Shown here: positions 26,521 through 34,860 of the stretch, one piece after another | How the letters are laid out: each line of letters opens with the position of its first letter | How positions within the stretch are numbered: position 1 is the first letter of the stretch | Assembly (NCBI GenBank): GCA_026982565.1 | Contig: JALSGV010000183.1 | Coordinates: 1-42,883 of the forward strand | Length of the DNA: 42,883 nt | From: Gammaproteobacteria bacterium | GTDB taxonomy: Bacteria > Pseudomonadota > Gammaproteobacteria > SZUA-140 | Direction: 5' to 3' | Made by a program: the position numbers and the translations under genes | The notes under the pieces: generated by a model | Databases searched by the model: none | What the model saw: the letters and a program-made list of their open reading frames with translations, nothing else | Told to the model about the DNA's origin: nothing

Positions 26521-27291
26521 ATGTCTATCAATGAGACCCAGATTGATGTTGCCAGGGCGTCACTGAAGCTCCCTCGCCACGTCGCCATCATCATGGATGG
26601 TAATGGCCGCTGGGCCAAGAAGCGCTACATGCCGCGTTTTGCCGGGCACAAGGCCGGTGTCGAGGCGGTGCGCAGCATCGTGCGGTATTGCGCCAACAAG
26701 GGTATCGAGGTGCTCACGCTGTTTGCCTTCAGCAGCGAGAACTGGCGCCGGCCCGAGGAAGAGGTCAGCCTGCTCATGGACCTGCTGCTGACCTCCTTGC
26801 AGCGCCAAGTGAGTAAGCTCCACGACAACAATGTAAAGTTACGCTTTATCGGCGATCACCACGCCTTTTCGCCCAAATTGTCGGAAAAGATCAAGGAGGC
26901 GGAGAAGCTCACCTGTAACAATACTGGACTGGTGCTGGTGGTTGCCATCAACTATGGCGGGCGTTGGGATATTACCCAGGCGGCGAAGGAGGTGGCAAGG
27001 CGGGTAAGAGACGGTGAGGTGGACTGCGAACAGATCGATGTAGCGCTGATGCATTCCTGCATGGCCCTCCATGACCTGCCCGAGCCTGATCTCTTCATCC
27101 GCACTGGCGGCGAGCAGCGGGTGAGTAATTTCCTGTTGTGGCAACTGGCCTACACGGAACTGTATTTCACCGATACCCTGTGGCCAGATTTCAAGGAACA
27201 GGCCTTCGAGCTGGCGTTGGATTCCTTTGCCAAGCGCCAGCGCCGCTTCGGTCATACCGGAGAGCAAGTGGAGCACATGCAGGGTGCTTAA
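26521..27291 (+). CDS. uppS: Undecaprenyl diphosphate synthase
   Basis: A cis-prenyltransferase that extends farnesyl diphosphate with isopentenyl units to the C55 lipid carrier for peptidoglycan and O-antigen. The 256-residue product has the catalytic PRHVAIIMDGNGRWA (D26), FAFSSENWRRP and the C-terminal LFIRTGGEQRVSNFLLWQ motif. The frame is open from 26392, but the ATG at 26521 is chosen as it gives the family length and start. Its end overlaps cdsA by 8 bp. It uses products of the dxr pathway, encoded two genes downstream. Confidence 0.96.
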   Translation: MSINETQIDVARASLKLPRHVAIIMDGNGRWAKKRYMPRFAGHKAGVEAVRSIVRYCANKGIEVLTLFAFSSENWRRPEEEVSLLMDLLLTSLQRQVSKLHDNNVKLRFIGDHHAFSPKLSEKIKEAEKLTCNNTGLVLVVAINYGGRWDITQAAKEVARRVRDGEVDCEQIDVALMHSCMALHDLPEPDLFIRTGGEQRVSNFLLWQLAYTELYFTDTLWPDFKEQAFELALDSFAKRQRRFGHTGEQVEHMQGA

Positions 27292-28126
27292 GCAACGCCT
27301 GATGACGGCAGCCGTCCTGGCGCCACTGTTCCTGTGGGCCGTATTTGCCTTGCCCACCCATCTGCTGGCCCTGGTGTTCCTTTTCGTCGTGGCCATCGGT
27401 GCATGGGAATGGTCGGCCCTGGCGGGCCTGCAAAACTGCTCCTTACGCACGGCCTATGTGGCTGCCGTCGCCACCGTCATCGTGTTGCTCTATCCCCTCA
27501 TGCAGATCCCCATGCTGGTCTATGGCGTGCTGGCGCTGGCCCTGACATGGTGGATGGGCGCCCTCATGTGGATCAACCATGCCGAAGCACAGGCTGAGCC
27601 CCCTGGCGGCGGGGAGGTGGACAGCCCCGACAGGCGGTTGTTGTTCATAGGCTTCTTGGTGCTGGTCCCAACCTGGATGGCCCTGGTGCTGTTGCATCGT
27701 AACGGCACGCCCGGTCTCTATCTGATGCTGTCCCTGTTCGTCATCGTGTGGGGGGCCGACAGCGGCGCCTATTTCGCGGGGCGGCGCTGGGGGCGGCGCA
27801 AACTGGCGCCTCATATCAGCCCGGGGAAGACCTGGGAGGGAGCGAGTGGTGGGCTGGCCGTAGTGGTGGTGACCATGGCAGTGGCCGCCTGGCTGATGGA
27901 TTATGATTGGGGCAACCTGCTGTCTTTCGTATTGCTGGGGGTTGTCACTGCCATGTTCTCAATCGTGGGCGACTTGTTGGAGAGCCTGATGAAGCGGCGC
28001 CGGGGCGTCAAGGACAGCGGCCGCATTCTGCCCGGTCATGGCGGCGTGCTGGACCGCATCGACAGCCTCACCGCTGCCGCCCCCGTGTTCGTTCTGGGAC
28101 TGTTGTTGTTGGGGGTCAGTCTGTGA
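27284..28126 (+). CDS. cdsA: Phosphatidate cytidylyltransferase
   Basis: Makes CDP-diacylglycerol, the branch point of phospholipid synthesis, in the inner membrane. From GTG at 27284 the product has 280 residues with about eight hydrophobic segments, and the family signature KDSGRILPGHGGVLDRID begins near residue 243. The frame is open to 27227; GTG is chosen because it overlaps the uppS stop, has GGAG 10 bp upstream and leads straight into the first membrane helix (MLKQRLMTAAVLAP). It ends in a GTGA overlap with dxr. Confidence 0.94.
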   Translation: MLKQRLMTAAVLAPLFLWAVFALPTHLLALVFLFVVAIGAWEWSALAGLQNCSLRTAYVAAVATVIVLLYPLMQIPMLVYGVLALALTWWMGALMWINHAEAQAEPPGGGEVDSPDRRLLFIGFLVLVPTWMALVLLHRNGTPGLYLMLSLFVIVWGADSGAYFAGRRWGRRKLAPHISPGKTWEGASGGLAVVVVTMAVAAWLMDYDWGNLLSFVLLGVVTAMFSIVGDLLESLMKRRRGVKDSGRILPGHGGVLDRIDSLTAAAPVFVLGLLLLGVSL

Positions 28127-29316
28127 AGGGCGTGACTATCCTGGGCGCGACGGGCTCAATCGGCATCAACACCCTGGATGTGATGTCCCGCTATCCCGGG
28201 GAATACCGCATCGTGGCCCTGACGGCCAATTCCGAGGTGGAGCGCCTTTATCGCCAGTGCCAGGCCTTTCAGCCGCAATATGCCGTGATGGCCAATGAGA
28301 TCGCCGCTGAGCAGCTTGCCGGGCGCCTGCGTGACGACATGCCCGATGTGCAGGTATTGTCCGGTGTGGCGGGCCTGGAACAGGTTGCGGCGCTGGAGCA
28401 AGTGGATATCGTCATGGCGGCCATCGTGGGGGCGGCGGGCCTGCTGCCCACACTGGCGGCGGCGCGCAGCGGCAAACGCATCCTGCTGGCCAACAAGGAG
28501 GCCCTGGTGGTGGCGGGGCATATCTTCATGGAGGAGGTGCGCGGTAACGGGGCGGAGCTGCTGCCTATCGACAGCGAGCACAATGCCATCTTCCAGTGCA
28601 TGCCGGCGGGGTTCGAGGACGGTCTGGCCGAAGTGGGCGTGCAACGCATCATGCTGACTTCGTCGGGCGGGCCGTTTCTTCAGGTTCCCGCAGAGGAATT
28701 TCCCTCCATTACCCCCGACCAGGCCTGCGCCCACCCCAACTGGGCCATGGGGCGCAAGATCTCCGTGGATTCGGCCACCATGATGAACAAGGGACTGGAA
28801 GTGATCGAGGCCTGCCTGCTGTTCAGCACCACCCCGGACAAGGTGCAGGTGGTGATTCATCCCCAGAGCGTCATTCACTCCATGGTAGAATACCTGGATG
28901 GTTCCGTATTGGCGCAACTGGGGGCGCCTGATATGCGCATTCCCATTGCCCATGCCCTGGCGTGGCCCAAGCGCATCGAATCCGGGGCAGAGCGCCTGGA
29001 TCTGTTTGAGATCGCACGCCTGGATTTCGAGGCGCCGGACCTGGAACGGTTCCCGTGCCTGGCCTATGCTTTCGAGGCGGCCAGCAGGGACGACACGGCA
29101 GCGGTAATCATGAATGCCGCCAATGAGGAAGCGGTGTCCGCATTCCTCGATAACGCCATCCTGTTTCCGGACATACCCCGGGTCATACGCAGGGCGCTGG
29201 ATGAGCTTTCTCCCCGGCAGGCGGCCTCAATTGAGGAAGTGCTTCATGATGACCAGCGCGCCAGGGAGCATGCCAGGGAGATCATCAAGGGAATCAAGAG
29301 CGACTATTGCAAATGA
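28123..29316 (+). CDS. dxr: 1-deoxy-D-xylulose-5-phosphate reductoisomerase
   Basis: The NADPH-dependent committed enzyme of the MEP isoprenoid pathway. From GTG at 28123 the product has 397 residues: the NADPH loop GATGSIG at 8-14, the metal-binding IDSEHNAIFQ (D150, E152), SSGGPF and VDSATMMNKGLE. These are the catalytic and fosmidomycin-contacting sites of Dxr. The open frame reaches back to 27907 inside cdsA; the GTG gives the family length and a GTGA overlap. Its stop overlaps the rseP start as ATGA. Confidence 0.96.
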   Translation: MKGVTILGATGSIGINTLDVMSRYPGEYRIVALTANSEVERLYRQCQAFQPQYAVMANEIAAEQLAGRLRDDMPDVQVLSGVAGLEQVAALEQVDIVMAAIVGAAGLLPTLAAARSGKRILLANKEALVVAGHIFMEEVRGNGAELLPIDSEHNAIFQCMPAGFEDGLAEVGVQRIMLTSSGGPFLQVPAEEFPSITPDQACAHPNWAMGRKISVDSATMMNKGLEVIEACLLFSTTPDKVQVVIHPQSVIHSMVEYLDGSVLAQLGAPDMRIPIAHALAWPKRIESGAERLDLFEIARLDFEAPDLERFPCLAYAFEAASRDDTAAVIMNAANEEAVSAFLDNAILFPDIPRVIRRALDELSPRQAASIEEVLHDDQRAREHAREIIKGIKSDYCK

Positions 29317-30680
29317 GTACATTTTTTTCGTCTGCCTTCTTTTTTATCGTGGCCCTCGGGGTTCTCATTACCGTTCATGAATTCGGGCACTTCTGGGTGG
29401 CTCGGCGCCTGGGCGTCAAGGTGCTGCGCTTCTCTGTCGGCTTTGGCAGGCCCCTGTGGACATGGCGCCGCAAGGGTGATGAAACGGAATATGTCATTGC
29501 GGCGCTGCCTCTGGGGGGGTATGTGCAGATGCTCGATGAGCGCGAGGGGCCTGTGGAGGAAAATGAACTCCACCGCGCATTCAACCGCAAGCCCTTGGGC
29601 AGCCGCTTCGCCATTGTTGCCGCCGGTCCCCTGTTCAATTTCCTGCTGGCCTTTATCCTCTACTGGCTCATGTTCGTTGTGGGAATTCCCGGCGTCAAGC
29701 CCATTATCGGCGAGGTCGATCCCGGCAGCATCGCGGAACAGGGAGGCTTTCGCCACGGGGACACGATACTGCGCATCGATGGCAAGGAAGTGTTCACATG
29801 GAGTAGCGCCTTCATGTTATTGATCGAAAAGAGCCTCGATGGCGGGGTCGTCAAGGTGAATGTGCGTGATGAGCTTGGCAATGAGCGCCTGCGTATTCTC
29901 GATCTCAATCTCATGCCGGAGGGGGTGGATAAATCCAATGTGATCGAGAATCTGGGGTTTCAGCGTTATACACCCCATATACCGCCCGTTATCGGGGGGC
30001 TGGAGACGGGCGGGCCAGCCGAACAGGCCGGTCTGCAAAAGGGTGATCGCATCGTTTCCGTGGAAGGCGAGCCCGTCGCTGGGTGGCGGGAATGGGTGGA
30101 ATTGGTTAGGCAGCATCCGGGGCAGGTCATGCAGGTGGAGGTTGAGCGCCAAGGGCGCACCCTGCATATGGAATTGCAACCCGCGGTCGTTCAGTCCGAG
30201 GCAGGTGAATTCGGGCGTATTGGAGCGGCGGTCGAATATCCCGAGGAGATCGTGCGCGAGATGGAGGCCGTCGAGCGCCATTCAATCGGGGGTAGTATGG
30301 TCATGGCGGGGCACAGGACGTGGGATATGACCATTCTCACCGGGCGCATGCTGTGGGAGATGATCGCGGGCAACGTATCCGTCACCAACATCGGTGGCCC
30401 TATCAGCATTGCCCAGTATGCCGGGTATTCCGCCAGTGTCGGTTTTATTTCCTTTCTCGGTTTTCTGGCCCTCATCAGTATCAGCCTGGGAGTGCTGAAC
30501 CTGCTTCCCATTCCCATCCTCGATGGGGGGCATCTGCTGTACTACATCATCGAATTCTTCAAGGGCAGTCCGGTGTCAGAGGCTGCGCAGGCCATGGGAC
30601 AGCGGATCGGTATCGTTATATTGCTGGGCGTGATGGTGCTCGCCTTCTATAACGATCTCGTGCAAGTCTTCAATTCATGA
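29313..30680 (+). CDS. rseP: Site-2 protease RseP
   Basis: The inner-membrane zinc metalloprotease that cleaves RseA to release sigma E and also trims signal peptides. From ATG 29313 the 455-residue product has HEFGH at 22-26 in the first helix, two periplasmic PDZ domains (about 115-215 and 220-310) and the second metal-site helix with NLLPIPILDGGH. The residue numbers match E. coli RseP. An in-frame TTG two codons earlier is rejected in favour of the ATGA overlap with dxr. bamA follows, a sigma-E-linked gene in many relatives. Confidence 0.97.
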   Translation: MSTFFSSAFFFIVALGVLITVHEFGHFWVARRLGVKVLRFSVGFGRPLWTWRRKGDETEYVIAALPLGGYVQMLDEREGPVEENELHRAFNRKPLGSRFAIVAAGPLFNFLLAFILYWLMFVVGIPGVKPIIGEVDPGSIAEQGGFRHGDTILRIDGKEVFTWSSAFMLLIEKSLDGGVVKVNVRDELGNERLRILDLNLMPEGVDKSNVIENLGFQRYTPHIPPVIGGLETGGPAEQAGLQKGDRIVSVEGEPVAGWREWVELVRQHPGQVMQVEVERQGRTLHMELQPAVVQSEAGEFGRIGAAVEYPEEIVREMEAVERHSIGGSMVMAGHRTWDMTILTGRMLWEMIAGNVSVTNIGGPISIAQYAGYSASVGFISFLGFLALISISLGVLNLLPIPILDGGHLLYYIIEFFKGSPVSEAAQAMGQRIGIVILLGVMVLAFYNDLVQVFNS

Positions 30681-30703
30681 CCGGGCGGCAGCGGTAAGGC
30701 ACG

Positions 30704-32992
30704 ATGGCCGCGATCAGGCGCTTCCTTTTTTTCTGTGTTCTCGTGCTCGTGCTGATGGCGCCGGCATGGGCTTTCGAACCTTTCATCGTCAAGGATTTCA
30801 AGGTAGAAGGCCTGCAGCGTATTACCGTGGGCACGGTGCTGAATTATCTGCCTGTCGAGGTGGGTGATGAACTCGATGAGAAACGTTCAGCCGATACCAT
30901 CAGGGCGCTTTTCAAGACGGGATTCTTTAATGACGTACGCCTGGCGCGCCAGGGCGACACCCTGGTGATCATCGTGCGGGAGCGGCCTGCCATTGCGAAG
31001 ATCGAGATTTCCGGTAACAAGGACATCGAGACGGACCAACTCATGGACGCCCTGAAGAATATCGGCCTGGCTGAGGGGCGGGTCTTCGACCGCTCGTCCC
31101 TGGACAAGGTGGAGAAGGAGCTGGAGCGGCAGTACTTTTCCCAGGGGAAATATGGGGTGAAAATAAAGTCCAAGGTTACGCCCCTGGATGACAACCGCGT
31201 CGATCTGAGCATCGATATCGCAGAAGGCAGTATCGCCAAGATTCGCCGTATCAATATTGTCGGCAACCGCGTTTATAGCGATGCCGAACTGCTCGATGTG
31301 TTTCAATTGGGATCGCCGACCATCCTTTCTTTTCTCACCAACAACGACCAATATTCCCGGCAGCGGCTGTCCGGGGATCTGGAGTCACTGCGTTCCTTTT
31401 ACCTGGATCGCGGGCATATCAAGTTCAGCATCGACTCCACCCAGGTGACCATTTCGCCTGACAAGAAAGATGTCTATGTCACCATCAATGTCAGCGAGGG
31501 CGAAAAATACACCGTCAGCGACGTCAAGCTGGCGGGAGACCTGATTGTCTCCGAGCCGGTGTTGCGCGCCCTGATCCCCATCAAACCGGGTGACTTCTTT
31601 TCACGGCGCGCCATCACCGAGAGCACGGCTGCTCTCACCGAACGCATCGGACGGGAAGGCTATGCCTTTGCCAATGTCAACACATCGCCGGATATCGATG
31701 AGGAAAAGCGTGAGGTGCTGCTGACCTTCTTTATCGACCCCGGGCAGCGTATCTATGTCAACCGCATCAATATCTCGGGCAATATGCGCACCCGTGACAG
31801 CGTAGTAAGGCGTGAGCTGCGGCAGATGGAGGCGGGCTGGATATCCATGGAAAAAATCAACCGCTCCAAGATCAGGCTGCAACGGCTGGGTTATTTCGAC
31901 GAGGTCAATGTGGAGACGCCATCGGTTCCCGGCGTTGCCGATCAGGTGGACGTGAACATTAGTGTCAATGAGCGCTCATCGGGCAGCATCAGCGCGGGTG
32001 TCGGTTATTCCCAGACCCAGGGGTTGCTGATCAATGCCAGCATCAGCCAGAACAATATCTTCGGAACGGGGAATCGTGTAACAGCCACGGTCAATAATGG
32101 TGCTGTCAATAAAATCTACAGTTTTTCCTATACCAATCCCTATTACACTATCGACGGTGTCAGCCGCGGTTTCAGGGTCTTCAGCCGCTCCACCAATGCA
32201 CGCAACGCCAACGTGGGGCGTTATACATCCGATGTCTACGGCGCCAGCGTCAATTACGGTATACCATTGAGCGAATTCAACCGCATAACGACTTCCGTAG
32301 GCTATGAAAACACCAGGCTGGATACCTCCGAGTTCACGCCTGATTCCTTCCTGGATTTCATCGCGGAGAACGGTGATGATTTTGACGCCTATAAGCTGAA
32401 TCTGACCTGGTCCTATGATACGCGTAACCGGGCGATTTTCCCGGATCGTGGCACTTACCGAGCAGTCTCCTCGGATATCTCACTGCCTGTAGGCAATCTG
32501 GAGTTCTACAAGATCCGCCTGCGCGAGACCCACTATTTCTCGCTCATTGAGGATTACACCTTCCAGCTGAGAGCGGATATCGGCCTTGGAGACGGTTATG
32601 GTGAAACCAGCGAGCTGCCTTTCTGGGAACGCTACTATGCGGGAGGTGTTTCCTCAGTGCGGGGTTTCAGGAGCAATACCCTGGGACCTAATGAAGACGG
32701 TTCTCCCGTGGGTGGTTCCTTCAAGGTTGTGGGAAGTGCGGAGTTTATCTTTCCGGCGCCTTTTGCCGAGGACAATAAATCATTGCGTCTGAGCGCATTC
32801 TTTGATATTGGTAGTGTCTTTGAGCGTGTTGATAGTTTCAATGGCGACGAACTGCGTTATTCTGCGGGGTTGTCGGTCAAGTGGCTGACGCCGATGGCGC
32901 CGCTGACTTTCAGCTACGGTATTCCACTGAATGACCAGGATGGTGACAGGGTGGAGAAATTCCAGTTTACATTGGGTACACCAGGTTTCTAG
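30704..32992 (+). CDS. bamA: Outer-membrane assembly factor BamA
   Basis: The core of the BAM complex that folds and inserts beta-barrel proteins. The 762-residue precursor has a signal peptide (basic start, hydrophobic stretch, cleavage after PAWA near residue 23), five POTRA domains from about 25 to 420, and a C-terminal 16-strand barrel ending in phenylalanine. The barrel contains the VRGFRSNTLGP loop motif of Omp85 proteins. It is followed 17 bp later by skp, the periplasmic chaperone it works with. Confidence 0.97.
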   Translation: MAAIRRFLFFCVLVLVLMAPAWAFEPFIVKDFKVEGLQRITVGTVLNYLPVEVGDELDEKRSADTIRALFKTGFFNDVRLARQGDTLVIIVRERPAIAKIEISGNKDIETDQLMDALKNIGLAEGRVFDRSSLDKVEKELERQYFSQGKYGVKIKSKVTPLDDNRVDLSIDIAEGSIAKIRRINIVGNRVYSDAELLDVFQLGSPTILSFLTNNDQYSRQRLSGDLESLRSFYLDRGHIKFSIDSTQVTISPDKKDVYVTINVSEGEKYTVSDVKLAGDLIVSEPVLRALIPIKPGDFFSRRAITESTAALTERIGREGYAFANVNTSPDIDEEKREVLLTFFIDPGQRIYVNRINISGNMRTRDSVVRRELRQMEAGWISMEKINRSKIRLQRLGYFDEVNVETPSVPGVADQVDVNISVNERSSGSISAGVGYSQTQGLLINASISQNNIFGTGNRVTATVNNGAVNKIYSFSYTNPYYTIDGVSRGFRVFSRSTNARNANVGRYTSDVYGASVNYGIPLSEFNRITTSVGYENTRLDTSEFTPDSFLDFIAENGDDFDAYKLNLTWSYDTRNRAIFPDRGTYRAVSSDISLPVGNLEFYKIRLRETHYFSLIEDYTFQLRADIGLGDGYGETSELPFWERYYAGGVSSVRGFRSNTLGPNEDGSPVGGSFKVVGSAEFIFPAPFAEDNKSLRLSAFFDIGSVFERVDSFNGDELRYSAGLSVKWLTPMAPLTFSYGIPLNDQDGDRVEKFQFTLGTPGF

Positions 32993-33009
32993 CAATTTGG
33001 AGTAATGAG

Positions 33010-33546
33010 TTGAATAGACAATTTCAGGTTATGAATATTCTTGCTGCAGGTGTCCTGATCCTGGCAAGCTCAGTATCGGTGGCGGCAGGTCTCAAGATCG
33101 GCTACGTGGATACGGGCCGTTTATTGGAAGAGGCGCCGCAGGCGCGCGCCGCCACTGAGCAGCTGAAGAGGGAGTTTGCGCCCCGTGAAGAGGAGATGAT
33201 CGTTATTCAAAACGAGCTGAAGGCGTTGGAAGATCGTCTGGCGCGAGACGGCGCCGTCATGAGTGAGTCAGAACGCAAGCGTATGAGCGTGGATATCCTG
33301 GCCAAGAAAAGGGAATTCAGGCGCAAGCAGGAGGAGTTCCGTGAGGATATCAATTTGCGCCGTAACGACGCCATAGGCACCCTGCAGGATCAGATCAAGC
33401 AGGCCATCGAGAAAGTGGGCCGTGATGGCAACTATGACCTTATTCTATACGAGGGTATTGCGTTCGCCAATCCCGCGCTCGATATCACGGATATCGTACT
33501 GAAAGGCCTGGGCGAAATCAGCAAGACTTCAGCAGGGGAACCTTGA
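33010..33546 (+). CDS. skp: Periplasmic chaperone Skp (OmpH)
   Basis: Carries unfolded outer-membrane proteins across the periplasm. The 178-residue precursor has a signal peptide ending near VSVAA, then the Skp core with LKIGYVDTGRLLEEAPQA, long charged helices (about 45-125) forming the tentacles, and a C-terminal part with YDLILYEGIAFANPALDIT. TTG at 33010 is used because GGAG lies 7 bp upstream; ATG at 33031 would shorten the signal sequence but remain workable. lpxD, which usually comes next, is missing. Confidence 0.92.
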   Translation: MNRQFQVMNILAAGVLILASSVSVAAGLKIGYVDTGRLLEEAPQARAATEQLKREFAPREEEMIVIQNELKALEDRLARDGAVMSESERKRMSVDILAKKREFRRKQEEFREDINLRRNDAIGTLQDQIKQAIEKVGRDGNYDLILYEGIAFANPALDITDIVLKGLGEISKTSAGEP

Positions 33547-33700
33547 GTTACCGCTTCCAGCCGGGGGGCATGAATAGACCGCAATTGCGTGACTTTGCCG
33601 CCGGTTTGTAGGGCAGGTAAATCCATCCCATCACGTTTTGCGCAGATTCCATGTGTCCGGCAGGCGCCCGGGGAAAACGACAATAAACGGAAAGCATTTT
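33547..33700 (+). other. Residual gap where lpxD is expected
   Basis: This 154-bp interval between skp and fabZ has no full gene. It holds one tiny open frame, 33570-33611 (13 codons, [13 protein letters not shown]). Its L-x-D-hydrophobic-A-x-x-L spacing faintly recalls the N-terminus of LpxD, so it might be a relic, but this is too short to prove. Confidence 0.3.
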
Positions 33701-34177
33701 ATGACGCGGGAAAAAATCAATACCACGCCGATGGAATCGGCTATCGATATCAACAAGATCCTGAAGCTGCTGCCACACCGCTATCCCTTTTTGATGGTCG
33801 ATCGGGTTATCGAGTACACGTCAGGAGAATCTCTGACCGCGCTCAAGAATGTGTCCTATAACGAGCCTTATTTTACCGGACACTTTCCTGTCCGGCCGGT
33901 CATGCCGGGGGTATTGATCCTGGAGGCCCTGGCCCAGGCCACTGGAATACTGGCTTTTATCAGTACGGAATCCACTCCCGACGATGAGACGCTGTACTAT
34001 TTTGTCGGCATCGATAACGCCCGTTTCAGGCGTCCCGTCGAGCCTGGGGATCAGTTGATCCTGGATGTGTCTGTAACGCGCAACATGCGCAATGTGTGGC
34101 GTTTCGAGAGCGAGGCGCGCGTGGATGGCCAGGTCGTGGCGACGGCTGCGATCATGTGCGCGGCCAAGCCCGTCTGA
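33701..34177 (+). CDS. fabZ: 3-hydroxyacyl-ACP dehydratase FabZ
   Basis: Dehydrates beta-hydroxyacyl-ACP in fatty-acid elongation. From ATG 33701 the product has 158 residues with the hot-dog fold, the active-site His in [13 protein letters not shown] and the catalytic Glu in [22 protein letters not shown] just upstream (33689-33694) supports this start; ATG 33731, which opens [19 protein letters not shown], is an alternative. In most relatives fabZ is flanked by lpxD and lpxA-lpxB; here skp and rnhB are its neighbours. Confidence 0.95.
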   Translation: MTREKINTTPMESAIDINKILKLLPHRYPFLMVDRVIEYTSGESLTALKNVSYNEPYFTGHFPVRPVMPGVLILEALAQATGILAFISTESTPDDETLYYFVGIDNARFRRPVEPGDQLILDVSVTRNMRNVWRFESEARVDGQVVATAAIMCAAKPV

Positions 34178-34257
34178 TTGCTTGTCTTGATGGTTCTGTA
34201 AAATCAATAAGTTACAAATCTGTTTTATTGACTCTGCATTAATTTTCCTGGGGGCGG

Positions 34258-34854
34258 GTGATATTGTTGATGGCAGGTGTGGACGAGGCGGGACGAGGCC
34301 CCCTGGCCGGCCCGGTGATTGCGGCGGCGGTGATACTCGATCCAGAACAGCCGGTCGAAGGCATCAGGGATTCCAAACAATTGTCTGCCTCGCGTCGTGA
34401 ACTGCTGGCTGACAGGATTCGCCATCAGGCTCTCGCCTGGTCCATAGGACGGGCCGATGTGGCCGAGATCGACCGCCTCAATATTCTGCAGGCGACCTTG
34501 CGTGCCATGCAGCGCGCCGTCATGGGGCTTTCTGTCAATCCGCAACGGGTGCTGGTGGATGGGAACCGCTGCCCGGAATTCCATTGTCCCGCCGAGGCCA
34601 TCGTCAAGGGCGACCAGAAGGTCGAGGCCATTGCCGCCGCGTCCATCCTGGCCAAAGTGGCGCGTGACAGGGAAATGGCTGAACTGGATGCCAGATACCC
34701 GGGCTACGGACTGGCCCAGCACAAGGGATATCCCACCAAGGCCCACATAACGGCCTTGTATGAAAAAGGCGTGACTCCCCACCACCGCCGTTCCTATGGG
34801 CCGGTGAAAGCGTGTCTGGCCGCTCGCGGACTGTGTGTGGAACCGTTAGAATAG
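34258..34854 (+). CDS. rnhB: Ribonuclease HII
   Basis: Removes RNA, including single ribonucleotides, from DNA-RNA hybrids. The product has 198 residues from GTG 34258 and contains the metal-binding [32 protein letters not shown] and [22 protein letters not shown] segments. GTG is preferred to ATG 34270 because the latter would cut into the first beta strand, though the ribosome-binding site is poorly spaced for either. The 80 bp before it are AT-rich and contain nothing resembling lpxA or lpxB. dnaE starts 6 bp later. Confidence 0.94.
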   Translation: MILLMAGVDEAGRGPLAGPVIAAAVILDPEQPVEGIRDSKQLSASRRELLADRIRHQALAWSIGRADVAEIDRLNILQATLRAMQRAVMGLSVNPQRVLVDGNRCPEFHCPAEAIVKGDQKVEAIAAASILAKVARDREMAELDARYPGYGLAQHKGYPTKAHITALYEKGVTPHHRRSYGPVKACLAARGLCVEPLE

Positions 34855-34860
34855 TTCTTC

